NCBI RefSeq assembly: GCF_000001735.4
Contig: NC_003071.7
Span: forward strand, 14,979,443-15,043,442
Origin: Arabidopsis thaliana
Lineage: Eukaryota > Streptophyta > Magnoliopsida > Brassicales > Brassicaceae
DNA length: 64,000 nt
Reading direction: 5' to 3'
Shown: positions 26,348 through 37,440 of the stretch, piece by piece
Layout: the number at the start of each line of letters is the position of its first letter
Numbering within the stretch: the stretch's first letter is position 1
The notes under the pieces: generated by a model
Seen by the model: the letters and a program-made list of their open reading frames with translations, nothing else
Database searches by the model: none
What the model was told of the DNA's origin: nothing
Position numbers and translations under genes: made by a program

Positions 26348-29300
26348 AAACTCAAAACTATGTCGTTTTTGTATGTATTTTTGTCATGTGACCATTTTTT
26401 GACGTCGAAAATCACCCGGATAATCCAAATTGTATGATTTATTAATGGTTGATGATTTTCTTTGTGTGGAACAATGTGTATGATACGTAATCAAAAGTTC
26501 AAAAAAAAAATAAAAAAAATGTGTGATACGTTATACGTAAGTAAAAGGTACTTTGTTTTTGTAGAAATATGAACGTCAGTGAGTCGATGACAAGTGACAA
26601 AGTCCCATGTTTCTTTGTAGCTAGCCCTGTTTTTTTTTTCAGACAACTGTTTATTTCCCCTAAAGTTTTTCAGATTTATGTTTCTGACCCCTACATTTAC
26701 TTTTAGGTCTGACATTGATATCCTTTTGTCCAATAAGGCTGGCATATAATAGATAGATAGATAGTTTTTTTTGGAGATCTGTAACATTTATGTAGACGTT
26801 ATTTTATCTCAATTATATAAAATTAAGGTCGATCATATTATGTAACAAACAACCTCGACCGTGTTTCATTCAGAAAAAAATATGAATGGCCTCAGATTTG
26901 TTGCGTTAGAGATGATACAATAAAATGAGAGAGAAAGAAAGAAAAAAGGGAAAAACAGCACGAGAGACAAATTTTATTAACCTTCTGTTGAATTTGTGTT
27001 TGATGTATTTTTTCTGTCGTTTTCTAGTTTCCTAATTCATGGCTATTCTCCTTTTTGCCGTGAGCTTATTGGCCCTTATAAAGTTGGAAATGAAATGACC
27101 CGTTGGTCCATTTTATTTAATGAGTGTGCTGTATTTATTGTGCTTTTTGTTGGGACTGATTTTCAATTTTTCATTGAAATGCTGTTTTTTTGTTGCTTCT
27201 ATTTGTCTCTATTTATTTTATCTGCATGATTTTGGACTAATTAAAAAGAGACTAATTTTTAATATTTATGAAAACACTAGATATTTTTCTTATCTATGAT
27301 AAAGAATATAAATCATAATTTTTCAATCCACATGGTAAATATTTGAGCCATTTGACTATTGTATGTTGGTTGTTTAGGTTTCTATTAAGCGATACAGAAA
27401 GTTATTATTTTCTTCATTTTATGTAAATGATGTTTTAGTTTCTATGTTTATTTGAAAATAGACAGAGAAATAATATAAATCAATTTTCTGTTAAGAAGAA
27501 CTAATCATTTAACTTTACAACTGAACTTAGTAATCATAAACTAACAATTATTTCCCAACAACGGTTAATGTCCACCAAAACAAGCGTTATAAGTTAGTTT
27601 GGTCTATGTTGGCAAAACCTTGCAAAGAAGGAGGATGCGTTTAACAAACTTTGAAGTGTTTTTTTAAAAAGTTTAATGATGTCATGTTGCCTTCCACGAG
27701 ACCTGAAAGAGATTTGTATTTTGGATTAAGAGTTGATTATCTACTGGACTATGATGCTATGAATGATATTGCTAATTAATCCTACAACCATACAAAAACA
27801 AATCATTTAATGTATTTTTCCAAATCATCTCATAATTGGGATAACTGGGAGCAATCGGGATGGCATTAACCAAAAGATGATTTTTATATTTCATGTATAC
27901 GTATGTCAAAGTTTACTTCCCTTTCGAATTGGTTTCTTAACTATGTTGTAATTGACTCAATGACATCTTGATGATATAGTTCCTTGTCGTGCGAATATCA
28001 TCTTTCCAGTCTACAATGTGGATTACAGTGGAGTTTTTTTTATTCTATTTATGTAGTTATATACGGTAAGAAAACTGACAGTAATTGACCGTATTCTATT
28101 TATGTAGTCTACAATAGTGAGTTTTCTTACGGCGAAAAACATAAGAAATTTGTAAGAAATAGTTATTTTTTACCATTTTTTAACCAAAACATTTGTAGGA
28201 AATGTCCCGTAAAACTTACTATTTGATCAAAATAAAATATATAGAATGAAATAAAATTGTCGTACTCATTAAATAATTGTTTTGATAAATTTTAAGAAAA
28301 TCGTACAGATTTGAAACTAAATACACCCAAAAAAAAGTTTTTAAAAGGGTTAAATTACAAATTACATGTTAATATATATACATATATAACGTTTTATGTT
28401 TTGTTTTCTAATCTTTTGTAGAAATTTAAAATATGAAAACCAGCATATAATTTACGAATTTTTTATTAGTATGAAAGTTTCCGAAATTCTGATATTTTTG
28501 GAAAAGAATAAATGGTTGTTTTCTTATATTGTCCCTATATATAGCAGGGGGTACGAACTTGCCTATGTGTTTAAATGTGAGCCGTATGTTGCTTCGACAT
28601 CATGGGGCCAAATCAACATCATTGTCAAATAATGGCTACAGTTTTTTTGAAGATTTTTGAGGTTTCATTCTTCCATATCAGTATGTGTTTTTAACCATCC
28701 TAATGTTATGTGTGTTTATAATAACATTAGGATTGTAAAACAAATTAAGAGTTGTGAATTATATCATTTTTCTGAACATTACTTATTAAAATTAAAATTT
28801 GTCTCTCAAATTATTGACAAAAATATAAAGTAACCATGTATGTATTAACTAAACCATGTTATTTAGTGGTTTATGATATTTTGTTGTTGTGTTTGTACTT
28901 TGTAGTTCGGTTTAAATCCGTGTTTTCATATTATTAAAAAGAAAACTCATATTTATTAAATATAATAATATTTAAATTTGAAAAAAAGATCAAGTAGAAT
29001 TTCACGTACTATATAAATATTATTAATATTGTAAGGATTATGAAAAATGAATAAATATGAATTGAACTAATAAGTGACTACAGATGTAAATCTCTCACCA
29101 ATAGAAAAGGGTGTTTGTATTAATCTAATTTCATGAAAAGAAAGAAAATAAAAAAAGCTATCCTGTCTGTCGTATTGTTTGGATGAATATGTGATTAAAC
29201 ACGTTGATGTGATATATCCAACGATGACGTCTACAAGCTGGAGAATCCTAGGTGACTAGATCCTTAATACTCCAGTTTCCAAAACTAGATCATCTTCATC

Positions 29301-30762
29301 TTTCCGTTTTTGACCTATTGGCTAGATAAGTGAGGTAAAACATTTTTTCATCTTATTTTTTTTTCTAACCTTTTAAAAAATTTAATGAATTTACTGGAAA
29401 TGTTTTTCTTATATATTTTGTAATTTAATGATTTCAAACGGTAATTATTTAATTAACAACAAATGCATCCACATAAGCTATTTAGATGGTGGTTCAACTT
29501 GATTTGTTTGGGTTGAATTTAATTCGAATGTGTTATGTGTCTTGACTTTATTTCTTCAAATTCTATAAGTAGATAAACACAATTATCCCATATATTAATG
29601 ATGTACAAGTGCAAGTAAATGATTTTTATATACAAATATTTAGTTTTTTTTTTTAGACATGTATAAACTTGTAATTTATATTAGCACTGGACACATTATA
29701 AACACAGGATTGCCTACAATCATTTATTTAAACTTACATTCACTTTTTCTTTTTAATCTTACATTCATTTATATACCACATATAGAAAAAATGAAAAAAA
29801 ACTCACGTTATTGTTCGTGTACAGCTTCAGGCCTTCAGCATATAATAAAATGAGAAGATATAAGAGGTCAAAGTTTCTCTTCAGTCTTAATAAGTAACGG
29901 TTTAATAACATACGCTCCCGATACCAAATCTGGTTATGAACAATGTTTACTCTCGTATGATTCGTGAAGACAACACATTCGCGCCATTCGCTCATAGGAC
30001 GTTTCTTCACGGTTCAATTGGTGCCATCATTTATTGATTATTAGAACCTGAAAGAAAAAGAAAAAAGAACCACTAAGCTACAAGGCTATCCTTACACGTC
30101 TAACGTAATCATTAGTTTGGAAATTGGAATTAAAGGGACACGCTAGAACAAATTGGAGTGAAGATATTGTCCCTCTGAATTGTTTCCCTTTACGGTAAAA
30201 AATCATTAAAATAGTATATATATAAAAAGCGTGAAAAGAAGAAGGAACGTACAAAAGTTGAGAGAATATCCTACAGATGAAGTTAGAAATGGTGGGCTGA
30301 GGCACACGTGCTAGGTTATGTCCGTACTGTCGCCATTGTACGAACGAGACGAAAGTGGAATTTGTATCTTCTGATAACTATTAGAACAAACCACAAAAGC
30401 CCATGTCTCTACTCTGATAATAATAATATTGGTGCCTTCCACAAAGGCCAAGCTACTTTATATACAGACCTACACACTTTCATTATTTGGTTCATAAAAG
30501 GTATAAGAGAATAATTATTTTTTTCAACTAAAAATTAATAACTTATTTTTATGCTTTTACTATATACATGAAAAAGGACCCCCCCCCCCCTACCCACCCA
30601 AATATGAAATTAAATTCTTATTCTAGTCTAATAAACATATAACGGATGATTTAGACAATAACTTTATTACAATTTTAAAATGCAATAACACGTGATTGAC
30701 CAATAAACCTAGCAATATATGGATCGTATATTGTAAAAATTTGGACTAGTTCGCTGATGGGT
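26348..30762. other. Gene-poor AT-rich interval
   Basis: About 4.4 kb, the longest gene-free stretch in the window. Frames such as 26996-27229 and 28396-28632 have AT-driven composition (many Phe, Leu, Ile) and no recognisable domain. A 16-base direct repeat ATTCTATTTATGTAGT lies at 28042-28057 and 28093-28108, with an imperfect inverted arm GGTAAGAAAACT / AGTTTTCTTACG around it. A run of ten or more C lies at 30580-30590. I see no transposase, reverse transcriptase or clear terminal repeats. Confidence 0.5.
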
Positions 30763-30999
30763 AGCCCAATGGGTGAAGTGGCCCAAAGAAAACTCGCCGT
30801 CTTATAATAAATGTCGCTATTTATTATACTTGGCGGCGATAACCTAATTCGAAAGCTGTGAAACTTGGAGAAATGGGTAAACAATTTGCTCTTAATATTC
30901 TTCGTCTACAGTTTTTCTAGTGAATGATTCATTATTTTGTTCAATATCTTTCTGTGATGAGTAGGTGCATACAAGTGTGTTTCGGAGCTATGGAGAAAG
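30763..30999 (+). pseudogene. Remnant of a ribosomal protein eL15 (RPL15) gene: promoter, first exon, intron 1, start of exon 2
   Basis: An ATGG at 30873-30876 is followed by a GT intron (30877-30964), and the sequence resumes at 30965 with codons for GAYKCVSELWRK, ending at 30999. Joined across the intron this reads MGAYKCVSELWRK, which matches the eL15 N-terminus MGAYKYVSELWRK with one change. After 30999 a GTGGTTT follows, where the homology ends; no later eL15 exon is visible. Upstream lie two site II elements (AGCCCAATGGG at 30763 and GGCCCAAAG at 30780) and a shortened telo-box AACCTAA (30841-30847), the usual ribosomal protein promoter pair. It is a truncated copy that cannot make eL15. 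It sits where the paralogous block on chromosome 4 carries RPL15A. Confidence 0.78.
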
Positions 31000-31482
31000 G
31001 TGGTTTCGTTATTAATCTTAAAATGTACTAACCCTAGAGAATATAGACTAGACTTTTCATCAAATTAGGAGTTTTCTATATGAAGCATACTATCACAAGT
31101 CTAGTAGGCAAGTTAATAATAATCCAAAGGAATCTCTATGGTCTCTACTTGTAATTTTATTCTAGCTACATCACAGCTTGACCTGGATCTAGGGGGCTTT
31201 TGTAACTAGAGAGGAAAAATCAAAGAGGGACACAAATAAAAAACAGAGAGAAAAACAGAGTGTGCTCAATTGTTTGTGTTCTTTAACTTTTCATGCTACA
31301 AATCTTTAAATCCAAGAGAGTGAGTTAAAAACAATAATGAAGAGTATGAAATCAGGCTACCGAAATTGATACTTTGACTAGGTAAAAGAAAGAAGGTTAG
31401 AGTGAGTTGATATAAATGTAATGTGAATGAAACAATAATAATCCTTTATATACAGAGAAACAATATGTCAAATAAAGACTCC
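31000..31482. other. Spacer and PGSIP7 3' flank
   Basis: No gene. AT-rich sequence that probably contains the PGSIP7 3'UTR on the minus strand. No further eL15 sequence is recognisable here. Confidence 0.5.
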
Positions 31483-34400
31483 CTAATACAATTTGCTGAA
31501 GCCTGAAGTGACCCCTGAGTCTCCCAATCGCGGGAACAACACCTCTTTCTCAATCAAAACCTGGAGGTGCGATGTGATTTTGCGGAATGAAACCCACACA
31601 AAGGGTGCGCAACAAAATGCGTATGCGAAAACTGACAAGGCTCTGACCACTCCATCAGGGTACCAAGGGAAGGCCATGACAAGGAGAGTGCCGAGAATTC
31701 CTAGCCATGGAGTGAGAACAGGGAGCGTTGGGAGGAGGAGAGTGTTGATTGAAATGGAAGAGAGAGCAAAAGAAGCCATCAAGTAGAGCGACCAGCCGAT
31801 GAGTGGGTGGATAGTGTGAGGGATGGTGAAGAATGGGAAGATGTAGGCTGCAACTACAGAGAGAAGCGCGATCAACTTAAAACCAGCTTGGATCGTTGTT
31901 AAGTTGCGGTCAGAGCGGCGATAACATAGCTTGGTTATGTTAGGACGAGCTAGTCGTGTAACCACTATGATTCCAAGGTAAAACATTGCTTGGATTATAA
32001 CCAAAGGCATTTCGGCTGAGTACCTATTGCAAGATCATTATTATTAGCCACTATACAGAGCTTAAGAGGGAGTTGTCATCATTTAAAAATTTAAAATTAC
32101 CCTATAGTGGCGCGACGCTGCTCGTGCCATGAGAAACCTAGTGGAAGAACAGGCCATGACCACCAGTACCATGGCTTTAACCAAACAGCTCCCGGGAATG
32201 TAATCACACTGTTTGGTCCACAGGGTATGTTCCATCTTAGCTTAAGATCTGAGAGTACAAGTTAATACATTAGCCAACATTAATCATTATAGACAAAATC
32301 TTGAGAGAAGAATTAAGAGACTACTTACAGAAATAAGAAGCGTCCATTTGGTAGCCTAAGGGAAGTCTCAAGTGACCATTAAGTACAGATCCGTTACTCG
32401 GAGGACTAAAGAGAGGTTGGTCAAGAAGATCAGAGAAGTAACTGACAAGAAAACCTTGATCAGCTCCATCAGGATTCTTTCTTCCAACTTGTAGCTCATG
32501 GAGCATGTCCTTGAACACTTCCACTGATGGCTGCAACACGAAGAGACCAGTGTGGAAGATACAAGGGTTAATGAAGACCGCACAGAAGCGCCCACACTGG
32601 AACAACTCGTCGGCTTTCTTAAGAAAGAGGTTATCGGCATCTAGCATGACCACACGGTCGTAATCAGACAAAGCCCAAGCGTAGAGCTTGTTTAGAGTAA
32701 GCTTGAATCTACTGTTGAAGTTGGTCTGTCTCCTGTATGGATTATCCACATTTTCAACTCTCACCACTTTAGCTCCATCTTCCTCTTCCCTGCTCACAAA
32801 GAGGCTCATTAGTATTCACACACACAAACATCGTACAAACAAACTAGTTATGCATGCATGTTTTTTAGAATAAATATATTCTTATGAATCATATCAGAAA
32901 ATGAAGTTCTTGTGTAAAGTCCTAATAATGTTGCTTTCAATTATTATAGGTTTATCTTTCTTATCGGATGTGCTCTAAAGGACACAAAAATTATTACTAT
33001 AGGCTATGAGGTTGAGATGTAGACGTTATTGCATGATCTATGCAGCAGATTGGCCGGTCATAAATTAGTAATTTGACACAAAAAAACAGCTCTTTCTTGT
33101 TTCCAAAAGGTTTCAATCAAAACGCTAAAGTCAAACAACTCTCCTTAAGTTAATATGATTTCAATTCAATGTAATAAGATTATTGCTATCGATCGCTTTT
33201 AGTTGCCATATTCTTTATCTCTACGCCTGTTTCAACTTTTTTGGGTGCATAATGAATTGTTGACTTAATCTATGGTTTATTTCTAAATTTTTGAAAACTG
33301 GATTGTTTTGGTGGTTAATACCATCCGGACCACTTAGTTTTAGTCTAATCTGTCCATAGAAACTCAAATGATTAATTCACCTACATGCCTATTAAATATG
33401 TTTTTAAAAATTGTTGTTTAACTTATAAAAATACTAAACTAATCAAAAACTTAATATGAAAAAAACAAAAGAAGTTTTTCAAAACTAGATGACACCTAAC
33501 GAGTTTTTGAGAATTGATTTTTTAAAACACAAATATATTTCTATACAGATAGGCGCGTTGTCATATACTATATAGGACCAATAGGAGAGGATATAATGGA
33601 GTTAAATGCGTTGGTCTAAGTGTCTGTCAACCATAAATACTCAAACATTTGTTTCTCTCCAACTTTTACTTACACCAAAATAGTAAGGTCAAAAAATGAA
33701 CTCAAAAAATTCCATTTTAATTCGTGAAGCCAATCAAGAGAAAGAAAACGATAGAATAAAAAAAACTAATATGCTTTTGTCTCGATATTTTCTATGAATA
33801 AGGTGGTCGTTGTCTCATTCGAACAATTTTCTAAGCTAACTTCAATTTCTAAGAGAAAAAAGTGAATCAAGACTCAAGAGTCCAACCAGGGAAGGACGTA
33901 GAGGAAAGGGAAGGTGTATCTGTCTGTGCCACTGCCAACTATAACTTCTTAAAATATTTGTTTCTATAAGCTAAACTGAAATATATTTGTTTTCATATTA
34001 GCTTATATATTCAAGAATACAACTAGACAAGGACCAATTCTTATCTTTACTTTTTTCTTTCCCTTTGCTTAAATAAGTAATGTTGATATATATAGAAAAA
34101 TACCATTTGAATTTGTTTTTAGAACTCCTGCTGTTTCACGCACGATGCCATTATAGTGAAAATTACGAATGTTTTGTAAAAAAATTTTTAAAAATTAATA
34201 GCAATTGTATATTCCAGCCTAATAATAGTTTGGTGGTCAAGTTTCGAAACGACAGCGTTTAAGATGGTCGGAAGAGAGACTTACAAGGTTTGAACCCATC
34301 GGAGAGGAACGTCGAGAGAAGCGATGACGACGAGATCAGCTTCCACGTGAAGACTTCTCAACGATCTGATCAAAACACGTGTCGCAACGTAGAACTCGTA

Positions 34401-34628
34401 GTCTCTTGGCGTCCCCATGTACATCATCGTTGCGTATGCGTTCTTATGCTCCGGTCGCCGCGTCTTCAAACCTCGATCTTGAACCGTCACCACCGCGTTT
34501 GCGGTATCTATCGCCGTTTCTTGCGGTGGTTGCAGCAGCAGCAGCTGTCTCTCTCGATACGCCGTCGTTTCGATTATCATAAAAGATAGAACCAAAGACA
34601 AGAACACAAAGCCTCTCTGCAAATCCAT
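31483..34628 (-). CDS. PGSIP7: PGSIP7, GT8 family glycosyltransferase with multiple membrane segments
   Basis: Four exons on the minus strand: 34628-34285, 32789-32329, 32248-32101 and 32023-31483, giving 497 residues. Intron 1 is about 1.5 kb. After an N-terminal signal-anchor (FVFLSLVLSFMIIE) comes a glycogenin-like GT8 domain. The manganese-binding DxD is D165-A-D167 in RVVMLDADNLFL. Further motifs are NPCIFHTGLFVLQP, DGADQGFLVSYF and a FPGAVWLKPWYWW block near the domain end. The C-terminal 170 residues hold about five hydrophobic segments. This differs from the xylan GUX (PGSIP1-5) proteins and places it with PGSIP6/IPUT1, an inositol-phosphoceramide glucuronosyltransferase. A Golgi role in glycolipid or glycan transfer is likely; the acceptor is unknown. 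Confidence 0.9.
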
Positions 34629-37440
34629 TCTTGATTTCTCTGTACAATGTCCGAATTGCTAAAACAAATCAAATGAAAAGAATTTATCTAGAATCTGAAA
34701 CTTTTAAAGAATGTGTAAACGCATACGCGTATATATATATATACAGAGAATGTATCAAAGAGAAAGGGAGGTTTCTGGGAGACTGTGAAGGGTTAAAAAG
34801 GTATAATGGCGACTGGCCAATGACAACATTATTTTAACAATTAGAAGAAAACGAAAAAGTTGAGCATATATTCCTAGGTTGCTCTAATTTTACTTTAAAC
34901 AAGTTAATTACTGTATTAGTTGCTAATGACTAAAACAAGTTAATTACTGTTAGTTTACATATTTCCAAAGCAAATCTAACACCGTTCATTTTTCTTTCAT
35001 ATTGATCGAATTCTACATTCTTATTTGTTTCCAAAAAAATTTGAAAATATAAAAGATTTTGATTCCAGATTTTTAAGGGTTTAAAAGAGAAATCTTTTAG
35101 TCACATTTTTTGGACTAAGAGAGATTTGTAACGCTGTTAGTTTGTAACGCACTAAAAGATGATGAATTAAGGTCTGCTTAATTTTTAAAATATTAATAAA
35201 TTAAAAGGGGAGTTATGAAAGTAACCGTATTTTTATTTTATGTATTTTGTTGGCAGCTAATATTATGGAAATGGTCAATTTAGGACCATGTGACTGAGCC
35301 CGTTGTTCTCTTGGCAAGTGGTGTCTGGTGTGTAATCTCATCCCAGTTCATTATTTTTTATATTTCCACTACATATTTCTTTAATTCTTTTACTAATCTC
35401 CACCAAAATTCAAAGTCAAATCTGTCAAGAAACTAACATTGTGTGTTAAAAAGGTAAAATATATTGCATATTGGACGATCAGTGGATTGAAATACTGGAA
35501 ATGAGAGGAATTGAAATAGGATTAGTAAATTTAATAATTAGAGTAATTAAGAGGAGAACTTTTTTCCTGTATCTCTTAAACTGGAAAAAAATTCCAACAA
35601 AAGTGAATGGAAAATCCGAAAATAAGGAAAAAATTATACTATACTGTATAGAAATACTCAGATTGGACCAAGAATAGTGAGAAAATACACAAATTTCTTG
35701 TACAGATGTTTTGAGTCACATCCACAAGACTGTACGGTAAGAAGCCCTATATTAGTCAGAGGAGAGAGGAGGAAAGTAATGTTCTTACGTTTGATTCACA
35801 ATTACTTAGCAAAATACAAAGTACAATATGCATAATAGTATAATTTTATTGGAAAGATCGTTTCAGACACTAGAATTATACCTAACTACATTAACTGTTA
35901 TCGTTTTCTAATAGTCGTCCTTGTCACGTTGGTTTTGTACCACTTATTTTGAGGTTAACAGGAAAATAAAATTCATTGTATGTTTTAGGCAGATATCCAA
36001 CGTTGACTGTACGTACCCAAATATGCACATTTATGGAGTAATACATAACAACCCATCTTGTATTTTTTTATTAAGTATATGGCAATATGGATATTTATAT
36101 TGTACAACATATCAAGATTACGTGTTGTATCATTTCATCATGCAATAGGCTGTATTATATTTCCTCTATCCCATTTTCTTAAAAACGTTTTGGCTAAAAT
36201 CACAAAGATTAAGAAACAACAAGTATTTTCTCATTTATAAAAAATCAACCAATATAACAAATTAAAATACTGCACATTTTAAATAGTTATAAACTACTAA
36301 ATTATAAATAAAAACTAGGAACAAAACTAATAAATGGAACAAAAAACATCTTTATCGTATATTAGAACAGAAATTTGGGGGAAGAAAGTAGAGAAAAGGG
36401 AAAGAGGAAGGAAAGGGTCGAGTAAACGTTGACTGATTAAACAAGACACGACTCCTCTTATCTTGTGTTGAAACCGCGTCGGTCCAAATTGTCTGAAATT
36501 GTCTTTTAGATGCTTACGGATCCAACCAAGTGTCTCCTTTTTCTGTTGACTTCTACTTATGTACATTTTTGTTTTATTGTTTAAAGACCATGTTGACATT
36601 ATTTCTTTTTATTAAGTATCGAAAGGTTGCTAGTTGCTACAATGAGTTTCATGAGCCAATCTTTGCGATTGCGATGATGAAAAACAGGAGTACCTACTAT
36701 TTCAAGGCTTCAATAAAACACAACTTAATCGAAATCTTCATATGACAAAAGTTAACTCTTACAATTAAATGCAAACTTGATTACCTTTTTTCAAGTATCC
36801 ACATAACACATTAGGCTAGAGAATTACTTAATCTCACATCTGAATTCGGTCCAAACAAAACCCATTGTTATCAAACGGACAATATTCAGGTATTCAAATT
36901 CGAGTTTGGTCCAACCGTTAAGATCTTAGCATGCAAACTATTTTCAAGATGGATTCCAAAGAAAGCCCAATAAGTTTGACAAAACGCCTGAAAGAGAAGA
37001 TTATGACTCTATTTCTCCGAGATTGTTGGATATATGTTTAGTCCAACATTCTTTAATCTTGTCTTCTTAATCTCTTTAGAAATCGATTGTTTTGTGGGTC
37101 AAGATTAATGTGTAGCTTTAGCCGAAGCCTTATGGACATTTTAAGGCCCATTAACATATGGAAATGGGTCAAAATTGAACAATTTATAAAATAAGATGTC
37201 AAAAGTAGAATTTACGAGGGAATTGGGGACGAAGAAAAAGAAAGAAGAATGGACTTGGGAATCAAGCAAGGGTCAAAGCGTCAACAAGCGAGCTAAAGCC
37301 GAGAGCAGCGGTGTCAAAAAACCTCATCCGCCGCAAAACCCCTAAAACCCTCCGGCACCGGAACTTTCTCTTTCTTCTATCACTTTCCTTTGACTGTCTC
37401 TATCGAGATTTCAATCACTGAATCGATTGAATCTTAAGCA
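34629..37440. other. Intergenic, divergent flanks of PGSIP7 and OWL1
   Basis: About 2.8 kb with no supported gene; mostly AT-rich. The last 500 bases hold OWL1 promoter elements: AGCCCAATAAG near 36967, AGGCCCATTAA at 37143 and ATGGGTC at about 37165 (site II-like), and a telo-box-like AAACCCCTAAAACCC at about 37336-37350. Confidence 0.5.

Noticed and set aside
26996-28632. Hydrophobic frames in the gene-poor interval (26996-27229, 28396-28632)
   Set aside because: Phe/Leu/Ile-rich composition follows from T-rich DNA; no start context, splice sites or motifs.
30579-30592. C-run as a telomere-like or assembly junction
   Set aside because: A plain homopolymer of ten or more C followed by TACCCACCC; no repeat unit or change of sequence class on either side.
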